Assembly (NCBI RefSeq): GCF_000236905.1
Contig: NC_016520.1
Location: 310,001 to 374,000 of the forward strand
Direction of reading: 5' to 3'
DNA: 64,000 nt
Origin: Tetrapisispora phaffii CBS 4417
Lineage: Eukaryota > Ascomycota > Saccharomycetes > Saccharomycetales > Saccharomycetaceae
This document shows, piece after piece, positions 40,348 to 51,016 of the stretch (within the stretch, counting starts at the first letter, position 1; every line of letters begins with the position of its first letter). The translations under genes and the position numbers were made by a program. The notes beneath the pieces were generated by a model, which saw only the letters and a list, made by a program, of their open reading frames with translations, ran no database searches and was not told where the DNA came from.

Positions 40348-42003
40348 ATGAGTTCAATTAATCCAGAAGACTACAATGTCATCACAGAAGGTAAGGCTAA
40401 TATCTTGTTTCCAAAAACGGAAACAGTCTTTTATAACCCAATCCAACAATTCAATAGAGATCTGAGTGTAACTTGTATCAAAGCTTGGGATAACTTGTAC
40501 GGTTCAAAATTACCTCCAAGCATTAACATCAACAATAAAAGAGTTAAAAATCAAAACACTGAAAAAGAAAATGATGAACCTGTTGCAAATGAAGAAATCA
40601 CTGCTAAATCAAGAAAATTAGAGGATGGCTCAAGAGGAGATGTTAAAGATGAAATCAAGAGGGAAAACAAAAAGGAAACCATCCCTTATATTAAAATACT
40701 AGAAGCTTTATCTGCTACTGGTTTACGTGCGATCAGATATGCACATGAAATTCCAAACGTAAAAGAAATTATTGCTAATGATTTACTACCTGCCGCAGTT
40801 GATTCAATCAAGAGAAACGTAGAATATAATAAAGTTGAAGCTATTGTTAAACCTAATATCGATGATGCTAATATTCTGATGTACAGAAACATGGCCTCCA
40901 ATACAAAATATCACGTCATTGATCTGGATCCATATGGAACAGCAACACCATTTGTGGATGCTGCATTACATTCTATCGAAGAAGATGGTTTAATGCTAGT
41001 TACTTGTACGGATTTATCAGTATTAGCGGGAAATGGATACCCAGAAAAATGTTTTGCATTGTACGGTGGTGTTAATATGGTTTCTCACGAAGCTACCCAT
41101 GAAAGTGCGCTAAGGTTAGTTTTAAATCTGTTAAGTCAATCTGCTGCAAAATATAAGAAGACTATCACTCCAGTACTTTCGCTAAGCATCGATTTTTATG
41201 TTCGTGTTTTTGTTAAAGTTAAGACAAGTCCTATTAATGTTAAAAACTTGATGTCCAATACCATGATCACATACCACTGTACTCAGTGTGGTTCTTACCA
41301 TAATCAAAGCTTAGGACGTGTTGAAGAGCGTACAACGAAGAAAGAAAAAGTATTCAAGAAATACTTAGTTGCTAAAGGTCCACCTGTTGATTCTAAGTGC
41401 AAATTCTGTGGCGGTACTTATCACATAGCTGGCCCAATGTATGCTGGCCCATTGCATGATGAAAACTTTATTAATGAAATACTTCGGATTAATGAAGAGG
41501 ACCACACTGATGATACATACGGAACGCGTAAAAGAATAGAAGGTATGGTTACTTTAGCCAAAAATGAGCTTAAAAATTCGCCGTTTTATTTCAGTCCAAA
41601 CAATCTTTCATCAATATTAAAATTACAAGTTCCACCGTTAAAGAGAATTGTGGCCGGTTTAGGTTCATTAGGCTATAATTGTTCATTAACACATGCACAG
41701 CCTTCATCATTAAAGAGTGATGCTCCATGGGAAGCTATATGGTATGTTATGAAAGAAAGTGATGAGGAGAGAAAAAATAGAGATGTCGATGCAATGAATC
41801 ATAATACTGTAGGTTATAGAATTTTAAATAATATTGATAAATGGATATCAAAGGAAGAGCAAGACACTATTAATGAAAAGTTGAACTTCGAGCCAAATGA
41901 ACAAAGTGGTAAAATTGAGAAATTAAGAAAATTGAAGATTGTGAGATATCAAGAAAATCCAACAAAGAATTGGGGTCCAAAAGCTCGTCCAAATTCATCA
42001 TAA
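40348..42003 (+). CDS. TRM1: TRM1, tRNA m2,2G26 dimethyltransferase
   Basis: 551 aa from the ATG at 40348 (S. cerevisiae Trm1, YDR120C, 570 aa). It uses S-adenosylmethionine to dimethylate G26 of nuclear-encoded and mitochondrial tRNAs. Visible elements are TVFYNPIQQFNRDLSVTCIK, the SAM-binding motif EALSATGLRAIRYAHE, the catalytic region DLDPYGTATPFVDAALHSI, and a cysteine cluster (CTQCGSYH and KCKFCGGTYH) suggestive of zinc binding. S. cerevisiae Trm1 has two in-frame ATGs, the first giving a mitochondrial form. Here only one ATG is present, although the frame stays open for 67 codons upstream. Confidence 0.95.
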   Translation: MSSINPEDYNVITEGKANILFPKTETVFYNPIQQFNRDLSVTCIKAWDNLYGSKLPPSININNKRVKNQNTEKENDEPVANEEITAKSRKLEDGSRGDVKDEIKRENKKETIPYIKILEALSATGLRAIRYAHEIPNVKEIIANDLLPAAVDSIKRNVEYNKVEAIVKPNIDDANILMYRNMASNTKYHVIDLDPYGTATPFVDAALHSIEEDGLMLVTCTDLSVLAGNGYPEKCFALYGGVNMVSHEATHESALRLVLNLLSQSAAKYKKTITPVLSLSIDFYVRVFVKVKTSPINVKNLMSNTMITYHCTQCGSYHNQSLGRVEERTTKKEKVFKKYLVAKGPPVDSKCKFCGGTYHIAGPMYAGPLHDENFINEILRINEEDHTDDTYGTRKRIEGMVTLAKNELKNSPFYFSPNNLSSILKLQVPPLKRIVAGLGSLGYNCSLTHAQPSSLKSDAPWEAIWYVMKESDEERKNRDVDAMNHNTVGYRILNNIDKWISKEEQDTINEKLNFEPNEQSGKIEKLRKLKIVRYQENPTKNWGPKARPNSS

Positions 42004-42237
42004 ATCATATAGTTTAAATAAGTAATACGATTAAAAATTCAAGAAGAATATCATATATATTTATTAAAGTGAATATTAAATTAGTTTAGAAAATGTAGCT
42101 GTTTAAAAATATAAAAAGTACCTAAGTTGTTGTTTTATTAAAAGCATCATTATTACACATCATCATCACGGATTGTATAAAAAATGAACTTATTTTACTT
42201 TTTCGTTTATTTATATTTGGAATAATTGGAATTATAA
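42004..42237. other. Convergent TRM1 / COX26 3' flanks
   Basis: 234 bp of AT-rich 3' flank. I looked for a Puf3 site (TGTAAATA) downstream of COX26 and saw none. Confidence 0.4.
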
Positions 42238-42477
42238 TCAATATCTCTCCTTGTAGTTAGGGTCTTTGAAGTATTTAATAAAAGATGGCCATAGAAGAAC
42301 TGTGGTCATAGCGGAACCCCAGAAAAGTAAATTTGGACCTACCCTTTTAGCTTCTGTAAGGATCCATGATTCACCTAGGTGAGAACTACCAGGGGTTTTT
42401 GCAGCATTTGATGAATGTCTGATAATTTGTCTGTTTGCAATTCTAGCAGTAGATTGTGATATGATTTTGGAAAACAT
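42238..42477 (-). CDS. COX26: COX26, small subunit of the respiratory supercomplex
   Basis: 79 aa (S. cerevisiae Cox26, YDR119W-A, 66 aa). Cox26 is a single-span inner-membrane protein bound to cytochrome c oxidase within III-IV supercomplexes. The N-terminus MFSKIISQSTARIANRQIIR is a basic, amphipathic mitochondrial presequence. A conserved core with one transmembrane helix follows: RVGPNLLFWGSAMTTVLLWP, then SFIKYF (about 45-70). It sits between TRM1 and the VBA4-like gene as in S. cerevisiae, which supports the assignment of so short a gene. Confidence 0.92.
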   Translation of the reverse strand: MFSKIISQSTARIANRQIIRHSSNAAKTPGSSHLGESWILTEAKRVGPNLLFWGSAMTTVLLWPSFIKYFKDPNYKERY

Positions 42478-44060
42478 TTTTTTTAAAGTGTGCTAAAGAA
42501 TATATGATTATGTATGCAGTTTGTTTCTTTATACTTAATAAACTATCAACTAAATAAAAACTAAACAACGATATTATAAAAAGATAATTTGTGTTTAAAA
42601 AAAGAATAATCGAAAGTAAATATTTAATTGAAGAGGGCTTTTGTAATAATATATATTAAACAGTTTGACTTCATTTATATATTAAATATTTTTGTGATTA
42701 CCATGCATGCCATCAATTGTTATTACCAGTAATACTATAATGTAAGCAGAGCTGCGCAATTAAGATAAATGGATACCCGTCACTTAAATAATAGTGTAAG
42801 TACTTCTGAGCTACCAATTAGTTTTAAGCGAACAATACAATCAAAATCAATCAATTTTACTTAATAAAATTGTTGTCATCATTGATTAGATGGCAAAAAG
42901 AAGGAAAATAAAACTTGTTAGTATCATCAAAGTTGTATTTTATGCGAGCATTTCTTATTTAAACTACAGTTAAATGATTAAATTAAATATTACTCGCAGA
43001 GCTAGCAGTTCATTTTATTAATATAAGAAATAGACCATGATGGGAATAACTTGAAAAGGGATATTTCCAGATGTAAATTACCTAGTTGATATAAAATTAT
43101 CTCAAGATGAATTCTGCATAATAGTTAAAAAAAACAACAAACAACACACATTATTAATTCGAATATGTACGGTACTTTTTAAGCGAGGACATACGGAAAC
43201 ATAATAATACTAGTGGCAGGCAACACTAAATTAAATATATATTGCAATTCCTCTCCCCCGATCCAATCTCAGATAAAATTAGAAGATAATGATTGAAAAA
43301 GGATATTTGTATCTTCCACGCCGATTTCGTACACGTATTAAATCATGCGCCCCTGCAGCTTTTCTACGGCCGAAATAAGAACCTCAAGCGTGTGAGCGAG
43401 GGTTCTGCTAACTCTTGTCTTATCAATTGATCACGGATGCAATGGCACTTTCCAGTTCTCAGTTTCATTCTTGGTAGTTCACAAACACACAAAATGCACG
43501 TAGATAACTGATCTGAGGGGAGGATGAGAGGGGGCACGCGGACGTGTCTGCCCCCACAACAACAAAGAACAGAAAAGATAACAAACAGACACAAAAACGG
43601 AGTTAAGGGGACTTAGCAAGTCTATTTGCGTTGGCAAACCTGCGCACGGACGAAATAAGACTGCATTGTCTCTTTTGACACATTTATTAATTTTTCCTAT
43701 TTGTTCGAATTTTCTGCGTGAAGCAATACTGTGGAAGTTACCGTGCTACAAGCTTTGCAAGAGTTTTTGGTTGCGCGTAATGCCTTCTAGAGGTTTGGAT
43801 ATGTCGTTGATAATGAGTATGCTAATATTCTGAATATATATATTTCCATAAGCAATTGTATGTACATATATAAAATAGTTTGTTATAACGCCAACAATAG
43901 TAATTCAATACTAATAATGGCTTGATCTTAAATTGTCATACAAGATATGTATGCGAAAGGATTTTTGGTAATGTAACATTATCACATGTGTTGTGCGTGC
44001 GTGCGTGTATGTGAATGGGGATGTATAATTCATAGCCTAATATATTGGTATGTTTTGTAT
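42478..44060. other. 1.6-kb interval upstream of COX26
   Basis: It lies between two minus-strand genes (COX26 start, VBA4-like stop). Most is AT-rich, but 43320-43700 is markedly GC-richer. That patch contains four STRE pentamers: CCCCT at 43350-43354 and AGGGG at 43516-43520, 43529-43533 and 43606-43610. The only open frame there (43364-43594, minus) starts at a non-ATG codon and looks spurious. No RNA gene recognised. Confidence 0.5.
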
Positions 44061-45971
44061 CTAGTTCATGCTGTCTTGTATTTCTTCGCTTCCTGGTGTA
44101 TCGTCCTCTTTTCTATCCAATGATGAATGTAATTTATGTTCTTTAATCATACTAATTGACAGTAATGCTAATACGCTACAGATTAAACAAAATAAGAAAA
44201 CCTTTTTACATGCATAATGATAACATTCTAATATTGTCCTTTTGAAAAAACGCGGAGCTTCATTATGTACCCAATCTATTGATTTGGATGCATGGTCTAT
44301 TATTTGTAATAATTCTTTTTCGCTGTAATTTCCATTCTGTGAGCCTAATTCCAATATCTTTGCTCTCAAATATTTATTTAACGAATCTCGAAATAAAGCC
44401 GCACCAATGGATACACCTAATGTACATCCGGTTGATCTGAAGGCATACGAAATTGATGTAGTGACTGCTTGATATTCATGAGGAACTGCAACTATCATAG
44501 ACAATAATGCAATTGTAATTAAAACTGCGGCACCAAGACCAGGTACAAAACTTAGTAAATACTGTCTCCAAACAGATATTCCGTCGTTAATTAAGTATAT
44601 TTGTAAGCAACCAATGACTACAACCAAACAGAAGAATGTTACAAACCAATAATATTTACCAGTCTTCTTCATGTAATAACCTGCCCCTAAGGAACCAAAT
44701 GCAACACTGAAAAAATTTGGTAACGTTCTTTTACCAACGTCATATGCGCCAATACCCATAACACTTGTGAAATAAATTGGAAGATAGTAACTGATGGTCA
44801 TTAATAACATCATTGTAAACCAGTTACTTAAGCTAGATCCTAAAACACTTCTATCTTTTAAAAATACCAATGGCAATATTGGATCCTTAGCAAACTTTAA
44901 TTCAATGTAGATAAAACTAATAAATGACGTAACCGAAATAAGGGTCAAATATAAGAATGTATTCGACTTGACAGAAATATCTGACCCTCCAGCCGAACTT
45001 AGTATCATAAAAGAAAGCAGGAAAATTACCAGCGACATTGCACCATACCAATCAATAGTTTTAAGTTTCTTCATTATGATGCTTTCAGTGCCATTATTGC
45101 TTGAATTATTACTCATTGTTATTTCTAAACCATAGCTTTTACTATCTTTAGGCAACTGTAGCCATACCATAACCGTTACTGTGCTTATAACTGATAATGG
45201 AACCTGAAATAAAAATGCCCCTCTCCAACTGCCTAACTTTTCAGTAAACCAACCTCCAATGATACCACCTAGTGCAATGCCTAACCCATAGTAAAAATTA
45301 CAAACACCTTGGTATAATGCTCTATTTCTCAATGGAATGATATCGCTAACTGTAATTGTGCTCATTGATGTGATACCACCTCCACCAACTCCAGATATAA
45401 ATCTACCAATGACTAAAACCCAAAATGATTTTGCAGTACCACATATCAGGCATCCAATAAAGAAGTTAACATTACAGAATGTTAAAACTATTTTTCTTCC
45501 AAAGATATCAGAAATCTTGCCATATAAAGGTTGAAAAGTGGCACTAGATAAAAGGTAAGCGGTTGCAATCCACGAAATTCTAGGCAATTCATTGAATTCT
45601 GAACCGATTCGAGCCAATAAAGTTGACACAATTGTATTGTCCAAAGCTGATAAAAATATTCCCAAATACATAGAAGACATCGCAAGTCTTAATCTTGTCG
45701 GTGACAAGTTGTTTTTATCATTATCTAAAATGATAGAATTCGCTACACTACCATAGTCATGATGTTGGTTTGAAGCAATAGATGCCTCTCTATATAGTTC
45801 CTCTCTTTCTTCAATCTCGGCAGCTACGAAACCTGGCAACGAAAAGCTGCTATCTTGCAATAGCTCACCTCTTATGGCATGTAATAAAGGTGATTTATCC
45901 TCCTGTACCCTTGGCGGTACATGACTCAGTGAATCATCACCGATATTAGAAATTACATCATTTTCTACCAT
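44061..45971 (-). CDS. VBA4: MFS transporter, DHA2 family (VBA4-like)
   Basis: 636-aa major facilitator of the 14-span drug:H+ antiporter-2 type. In S. cerevisiae the Vba group moves basic amino acids across the vacuolar membrane, and Vba4 (YDR119W, 768 aa) is linked to drug and azole responses. The long cytosolic N-terminus (about 90 residues) ends at the first span, LRLAMSSMYLGIFLSALDNT, with the DHA2 LDNTIV motif. Motif A is GKISDIFGRK, and GRFISGVGGGGITSMSTI is characteristic. The C-terminal tail is charged. Family membership is clear. The VBA4 label rests on adjacency to COX26 and TRM1, since Vba paralogs are similar. Confidence 0.85.
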   Translation of the reverse strand: MVENDVISNIGDDSLSHVPPRVQEDKSPLLHAIRGELLQDSSFSLPGFVAAEIEEREELYREASIASNQHHDYGSVANSIILDNDKNNLSPTRLRLAMSSMYLGIFLSALDNTIVSTLLARIGSEFNELPRISWIATAYLLSSATFQPLYGKISDIFGRKIVLTFCNVNFFIGCLICGTAKSFWVLVIGRFISGVGGGGITSMSTITVSDIIPLRNRALYQGVCNFYYGLGIALGGIIGGWFTEKLGSWRGAFLFQVPLSVISTVTVMVWLQLPKDSKSYGLEITMSNNSSNNGTESIIMKKLKTIDWYGAMSLVIFLLSFMILSSAGGSDISVKSNTFLYLTLISVTSFISFIYIELKFAKDPILPLVFLKDRSVLGSSLSNWFTMMLLMTISYYLPIYFTSVMGIGAYDVGKRTLPNFFSVAFGSLGAGYYMKKTGKYYWFVTFFCLVVVIGCLQIYLINDGISVWRQYLLSFVPGLGAAVLITIALLSMIVAVPHEYQAVTTSISYAFRSTGCTLGVSIGAALFRDSLNKYLRAKILELGSQNGNYSEKELLQIIDHASKSIDWVHNEAPRFFKRTILECYHYACKKVFLFCLICSVLALLSISMIKEHKLHSSLDRKEDDTPGSEEIQDSMN

Positions 45972-46770
45972 TTTGTTTTAATATATGTGACTTAGACCCG
46001 CTATCTTAACCAATTTATGTTTTTTAGTTCAACCAATAAAAATTAAACACAAAACTACTCAAGTTACTAAAATTATGTTGAAATGTTCTTCAAAAGATGA
46101 GATTCATAGATAATCTCTTAAATTTGAATATTGAACAGACTTTTTATAATAAAACTGGGTACCCAATTACCCAATACTTGAATTCCAATAGTAGATTCCC
46201 TTTAATAAAAAAGAATTGTCTATCTTATCTAATTTAAACTTTATTCAACAGTTATTATTTATTTCTTTTAATTACCTTTAAATTTGATAACAATAATATT
46301 CATTTTTAACCAAATTTAACGCCATTATCAGTCACCGCACCATTAAATACCACATATACAGAAGTTGCATAAAGAAAATAGTTATGCATATAAGAGACAA
46401 AGCTTTTATTACTGTTTAAGGAAAATTAATGGCAGCACAGATGTGCTTGTCTACATATCAACTTTTAGAATGAAGTTCAGATTATTATGTTTTTTTTAGA
46501 AAGGATATAACGATAATAAGAAGTTTCTTGTTGCCTCGGTGGATGGACAGTTCAAGAGACATTTTTTTATTCATGTAAATGTATAGAGAGATAACATATC
46601 TTGCAGAATAACGACGGAAGAAGTAATGAACATTGTGATGAATGTTATTAAATTTTATTAATTTTATGTAACCATTGAAATAGCTGGATATTTGATTGCA
46701 TTGAATATAAAGGAATATATGATTATAATGATAGTAGATAAAACACTCTTGTTTTTATATTTTTTAGTTA
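45972..46770. other. VBA4-like promoter / SUL2 3' flank
   Basis: 799 bp between two minus-strand genes. It is AT-rich; nothing specific recognised. Confidence 0.5.
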
Positions 46771-49452
46771 CTAAAGTTCCCAATTGGAAAAATCTGGGAT
46801 ATCAATATGGAAAAACGGATAATTGGTACCTGTCACTGTTTGTATATGGTATATATAAGATCCATCCGGTTGTAGATATTTTTCATTTATTTGGTTTTCT
46901 AAACCATCTTCTTGGTTATTAATTTTAGAAACGTGGTAACTTTGATGTCCTATAATTATGGACTTGTCACTGTAATTATCATTTACGGTTCCGAACCCCA
47001 TTTCGATTAAACTTTTCTTTACCCAAGCAGATATAATACCTGAGAAATGATATTCAATTTGTTTATTACTATATCTATTTACTGCTTTCCTTAAATCGTT
47101 TAAACTTTGAATTGCGGTGGCATCAGTTTGAACAACTTGAGAAAAGTCAAAACAAATTATTTTCAATTCTGGTTTGTTATCAGTATTATTCGCTTTGCTA
47201 TTACTTTCAATGGCTTCGTTTCCATCCTTATCTTCATCTCCTCCAATATCAGTCTTTTTTTTAAATTTATTAAAAAGATTCTTCAGACTTTTTGGGCATT
47301 CCCATTCACCTACATCATTCCAAGGTCTATCTTGCTTCCTTTTATAAACATTAGAGATACCTTTTCTTGTGTTTTTTTTAACTTCATCATATATTATATC
47401 ATAATGTCTGGAACAATTTAAATATGTAAAACTATCGCCAAATCTGTAAACTATTATACCTGGTGGAGGTGGAGTTATTTTAATTAAGGGATTGACTTCT
47501 CTGTGGTAGTCATTTTTCATTGGAACCCATCTAACATAATAACTTAAGTTTGTGGTTTTGGAGTTGCTACTCATTTCATAAGACTTGAATTCAGAATATT
47601 CTTTTTCTGAAGATTTCGGATTCTCATTCTGGTCCAACCTGTTTTTAACTGAATCATCTTTGGTGTTCTCTTCACCAAGAACTGATGAGGAATCATCTAA
47701 TAAAATAGTATAATCATTGGTTGATAATGTTGGGTTTAAGACTTCTGCTATTTTAATGTAGCCTAAAAATGAGCCAACTGGGAACATATTTTTAAATATT
47801 AATTGTGCACAGGAAAAACAGATAGCAAAGTAAATGCCGTATTCAATTGAAGAAAATACTGTAATAAAAACTGTGGTAATAAAACAAACAAAGTCTAGTG
47901 GGTTCATTTTATAAAAGTTAAGAGTTGTTTTATATGATGCCAACAAATCTGAAACCGCATGTATGATAACCGCAGATAATGTAGCCTTCGGAATATAATA
48001 AAATGCACCCGTAAGACAATATAATGCAAGCAAAACACAAGCTCCTGAGAACAATCCTGATAAAGGTGTCTTTACATCACATTTAGCTTTCAATGCTGAC
48101 CTTGAGAAGGAGCCCGTCGCTGGATATGCCATGAAAAAAGTACCGATTAAATTTGTGACGCCGATAGCAATTAATTCTTGATCTGGAACAATTTTATAAT
48201 CGTTTACTCTTCCAAAAGATTTTGAAATTGCAATGTGTTCTAAAAGTAAAATAATAATTGATGAAGGCAAATCTGGCGCCAATTTTTCAAATAATCCACC
48301 AGGAACTTTAAAGACAGCAACTTCTTTTAAACCTTTTGGAACAGTACCTAAAATCGATATAGGCACACTTGTGCTTGATTTACCTCTAGTGATTGCCCAC
48401 GAAATAGCAGTAAACACAATTATTACGACACCGTTTCTCATAGCATTTGAATAAAAAAAATAGTTACCCAAATATTTTATGATTTTTCTTTGTCTTTCTG
48501 TTAAATTTCTTCTATTTGATAATTTATTCAAATATTGTGGACCTAATGATGAAAAGAACCATTTACACAAATACAAAATGGAAAGCGGGATTAATCCAAA
48601 CACAGCATCCAATTTCGTATCAGGTAGATGTTTTAAAGTATTAATAACGACTTCATAAGTACTTGCTCTTGTATTGACCTTTTTATTATAACCCATTAAA
48701 GCCGGTACCTGACCGCATATAATATTGAAGGCTGATCCTGTCATAAAACCTGCGACAGCATTTAAAGAAATAAATTCTATCAAGAAACCCAATCTAAGAA
48801 ACCCAATTCCTGTCGAAATAATACCACACAATAATGCCAATGCAGTGGCTATAATCGGAGCTGTGTAGATAGTTTGTTCATCTGCAGTCAATCCTGAAGT
48901 GACACGTTCAATGACTTTTGCTGTCTGTAATGACATGACTGCTACTGGGCCGATACAAACATCCTTAGAAGTGGCAAAGAAAGAGTATATAAACGCACCG
49001 ATGAATGAAGAATATAGTCCGTATTGGGGGGCTAAAGTGGCGATCTGTGCATATGACATTGATTGTGGCACTAGGACACAACCAACAGTGATTCCTGCAA
49101 TCAAATCTTGAATTAACCAATCCAAATTATAATGTGGTAGCCATTTAAGCAATGGAAACAACGACGTTAAATATTGAACAATTTCACCAATGGAAAAGTA
49201 ATCATTTATTTTTTCGTAATAGAAGTCCTTGATTGTGACAGGTTTCTCATTATACATTGGAATTGATAAAGAAGAATTGACATCTAGTCTGCCGGAATAA
49301 TTATCGCATTGGAATGTAACCTCTTCAATATCAACCTTTGAGTACAAATCTCTGGCTTCAACTCTATCATGAGTGTCGTCCCCTCTCTTACCATGATCAT
49401 ATTCCAGTTCAAAACGTTCTAAATCAATACTACCGTTGATACTTGCGGTCAT
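46771..49452 (-). CDS. SUL2: SUL2-type high-affinity sulfate permease
   Basis: 893 aa, matching S. cerevisiae Sul2 (YLR092W, 893 aa). It is a SulP/SLC26 plasma-membrane sulfate importer. The acidic N-terminus (1-95) is followed by LFPLLKWLPHYNLDWLIQDL and then IAGITVGCVLVPQSMSYAQIA, the SulP signature. About ten to twelve spans run to residue 560. A soluble C-terminal STAS domain begins after about 640 (IIVYRFGDSFTYLNCSRH; LKIICFDFSQVVQTDATAI) and is expanded by a Lys/Asp-rich insertion. SUL1 (YBR294W) is the alternative, but adjacency to NYV1, XDJ1 and PDS1 orthologs fits SUL2. Sulfur-regulon sites lie upstream. Confidence 0.95.
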   Translation of the reverse strand: MTASINGSIDLERFELEYDHGKRGDDTHDRVEARDLYSKVDIEEVTFQCDNYSGRLDVNSSLSIPMYNEKPVTIKDFYYEKINDYFSIGEIVQYLTSLFPLLKWLPHYNLDWLIQDLIAGITVGCVLVPQSMSYAQIATLAPQYGLYSSFIGAFIYSFFATSKDVCIGPVAVMSLQTAKVIERVTSGLTADEQTIYTAPIIATALALLCGIISTGIGFLRLGFLIEFISLNAVAGFMTGSAFNIICGQVPALMGYNKKVNTRASTYEVVINTLKHLPDTKLDAVFGLIPLSILYLCKWFFSSLGPQYLNKLSNRRNLTERQRKIIKYLGNYFFYSNAMRNGVVIIVFTAISWAITRGKSSTSVPISILGTVPKGLKEVAVFKVPGGLFEKLAPDLPSSIIILLLEHIAISKSFGRVNDYKIVPDQELIAIGVTNLIGTFFMAYPATGSFSRSALKAKCDVKTPLSGLFSGACVLLALYCLTGAFYYIPKATLSAVIIHAVSDLLASYKTTLNFYKMNPLDFVCFITTVFITVFSSIEYGIYFAICFSCAQLIFKNMFPVGSFLGYIKIAEVLNPTLSTNDYTILLDDSSSVLGEENTKDDSVKNRLDQNENPKSSEKEYSEFKSYEMSSNSKTTNLSYYVRWVPMKNDYHREVNPLIKITPPPPGIIVYRFGDSFTYLNCSRHYDIIYDEVKKNTRKGISNVYKRKQDRPWNDVGEWECPKSLKNLFNKFKKKTDIGGDEDKDGNEAIESNSKANNTDNKPELKIICFDFSQVVQTDATAIQSLNDLRKAVNRYSNKQIEYHFSGIISAWVKKSLIEMGFGTVNDNYSDKSIIIGHQSYHVSKINNQEDGLENQINEKYLQPDGSYIYHIQTVTGTNYPFFHIDIPDFSNWEL

Positions 49453-50220
49453 CTTAAATTTAGTGTATTATGTATATATTTGTATATCTAATACACATAT
49501 ATTTACTTATACAAACCATATAATATAAACAAGGGACCTCCATGGCAATATATGCTGTTCTTATATACAACAGAAAAAAAAGACAGACACATTGGCAAAA
49601 ACATTTCTTAAGAGACTAAATTACAACAAGTGCAACCACAACCACAGTTAAATATATCACGTCCTCATAATTAAACCACATTTTTTGTATCAATACTTTG
49701 GAAAGTGTGTGACAGCCACTCTTGCATCAGAGCATACAACATAATCATGGTGACTATTTCAAGGTAAAATTGCAGTTGCAGTTGCCGTTCCTTTACGTTA
49801 TTAAGCAACTCACACATGCCACAATCAATATATCCACCTCCTCCATCGTAGCCATACACACCTGAAACTCTGTTTATATCCAACTTGTAAGAGCTTTAAT
49901 TTTGAGCACCACAGTGAATAAGAAAGTGAGATAACCGGTGTGACACTTTGTAAAACAATTGCACGTGAGCAACCAGTCAACCTAGTTAGTCACAGGCTGC
50001 CTCACTGGTGCCAACTAGATATATCATGCTGTTACAACCCAATATCTTGTTACTACCAAGGCTATAGGTATGTCTTACATATACATATATGTATGTATAT
50101 ATATTTGGTATGTACATGAGTTAATATATACATATAGATATATCTATGTCTTTATTTACTTTTATATTTATATCTGGCGATGGCGGGAGACGTTGAGATA
50201 CATGTTTGGAAGACAGACCT
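49453..50220. promoter_or_regulatory. SUL2 promoter region with Cbf1 and Met31/32 sites
   Basis: 768 bp. CCACAGTT at 49642-49649 and CCACAGTG at 49909-49916 contain the Met31/Met32 core (CTGTGG on the minus strand). CACGTGA at 49962-49968 gives the Cbf1 site TCACGTG on the minus strand. They lie about 190, 457 and 510 bp upstream of the SUL2 ATG, the arrangement used by Met4 to induce sulfate-assimilation genes on sulfur limitation. Confidence 0.72.
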
Positions 50221-50535
50221 CTAATGCGTTAGGTACCATCTACCTTTAGCTTTTCTTCTCTCTAATATCTTATTTCCTTGTTTACTTCTGGCTCTGGCTA
50301 AGAAGCCTATTCTTCTCTTCCTCTTTAAAGTACTTGGTTGATATGTGTTACCTCTCGATTTCCATCTTCTTTGTAATCCTAGGTCTAGGTTCAATCCAAG
50401 AATAGAAGCAAGTCCAGTTCTACTCCCAATTGCATTTCCGCCAAGTATGCTGTTTTTAATGCTATCAACTAGCGTATTATTCGGGATGACCCTGCCGGTC
50501 ATCAGTTGATTGAAACTTCTAGTTAAAAATGACAT
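50221..50535 (-). CDS. Mitochondrial ribosomal protein bL34 (MRPL34 / YDR115W)
   Basis: 104 aa (S. cerevisiae YDR115W, 105 aa). The C-terminal 45 residues, from [20 protein letters not shown] to [18 protein letters not shown], are the diagnostic L34 domain: highly basic, binding 23S-type rRNA of the large mitochondrial subunit. The N-terminal 50 residues ([15 protein letters not shown]...) form a basic, hydroxyl-rich mitochondrial presequence. It is divergent from PDS1. Confidence 0.95.
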   Translation of the reverse strand: MSFLTRSFNQLMTGRVIPNNTLVDSIKNSILGGNAIGSRTGLASILGLNLDLGLQRRWKSRGNTYQPSTLKRKRRIGFLARARSKQGNKILERRKAKGRWYLTH

Positions 50536-51016
50536 ATATGGTGACTGGTCCAGGTACGTTTTCTATTATTGTGCTATTGCACTTCTCTGTTCCACAGGTA
50601 TTTCCTCAAATGCACGGCAAACACTTTGCTCAAATTACTTAATCCATTAACAGAATATACTTGAAAGGTTGATTATATCTATATCTTTGTAGTTGTATCC
50701 TAAAATATGTTTCAGTTGTTAACATTTTACCATTCACCAATATAATCCACATGGATCGTGCGGGTAATTACACGTCTTTAATAAATTTTTTAAAATCCAC
50801 AAAAACAACAATAACAACAATATAGATGTAAAAGTAAATTAAAAGAGGAAATGCAAGACACAGATCAGGATAATTGAATTATCAACTTCATTTATATTTA
50901 ACTGTGAAAAGTTCTTCCATTGAGAATATACTCTAACAACTTACAAAATAGAGCAAGCGAAGTTAGCGTAAGGTTCATTTTCTTTTTGACTCATTTTACA
51001 GCTGCAACAAAGCACA
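50536..51016. promoter_or_regulatory. Divergent bL34m / PDS1 promoter with a Reb1-type site
   Basis: 481 bp. CGGGTAA at 50761-50767 matches the Reb1 consensus on the minus strand, roughly midway between the two ATGs. I see no ACGCGT cell-cycle box for PDS1. Confidence 0.55.

Noticed and set aside
43364..43594. Cys-rich 76-codon open frame on the minus strand
   Set aside because: It starts at a non-ATG codon in a GC-rich promoter-like patch. Composition reflects the DNA rather than a protein.
46635..46641. Box C (GTGATGA) suggesting a second snoRNA
   Set aside because: No CTGA box D or closing stem within 120 nt. Similar box C matches near 21793, 42876, 53693 and 61259 failed the same way.
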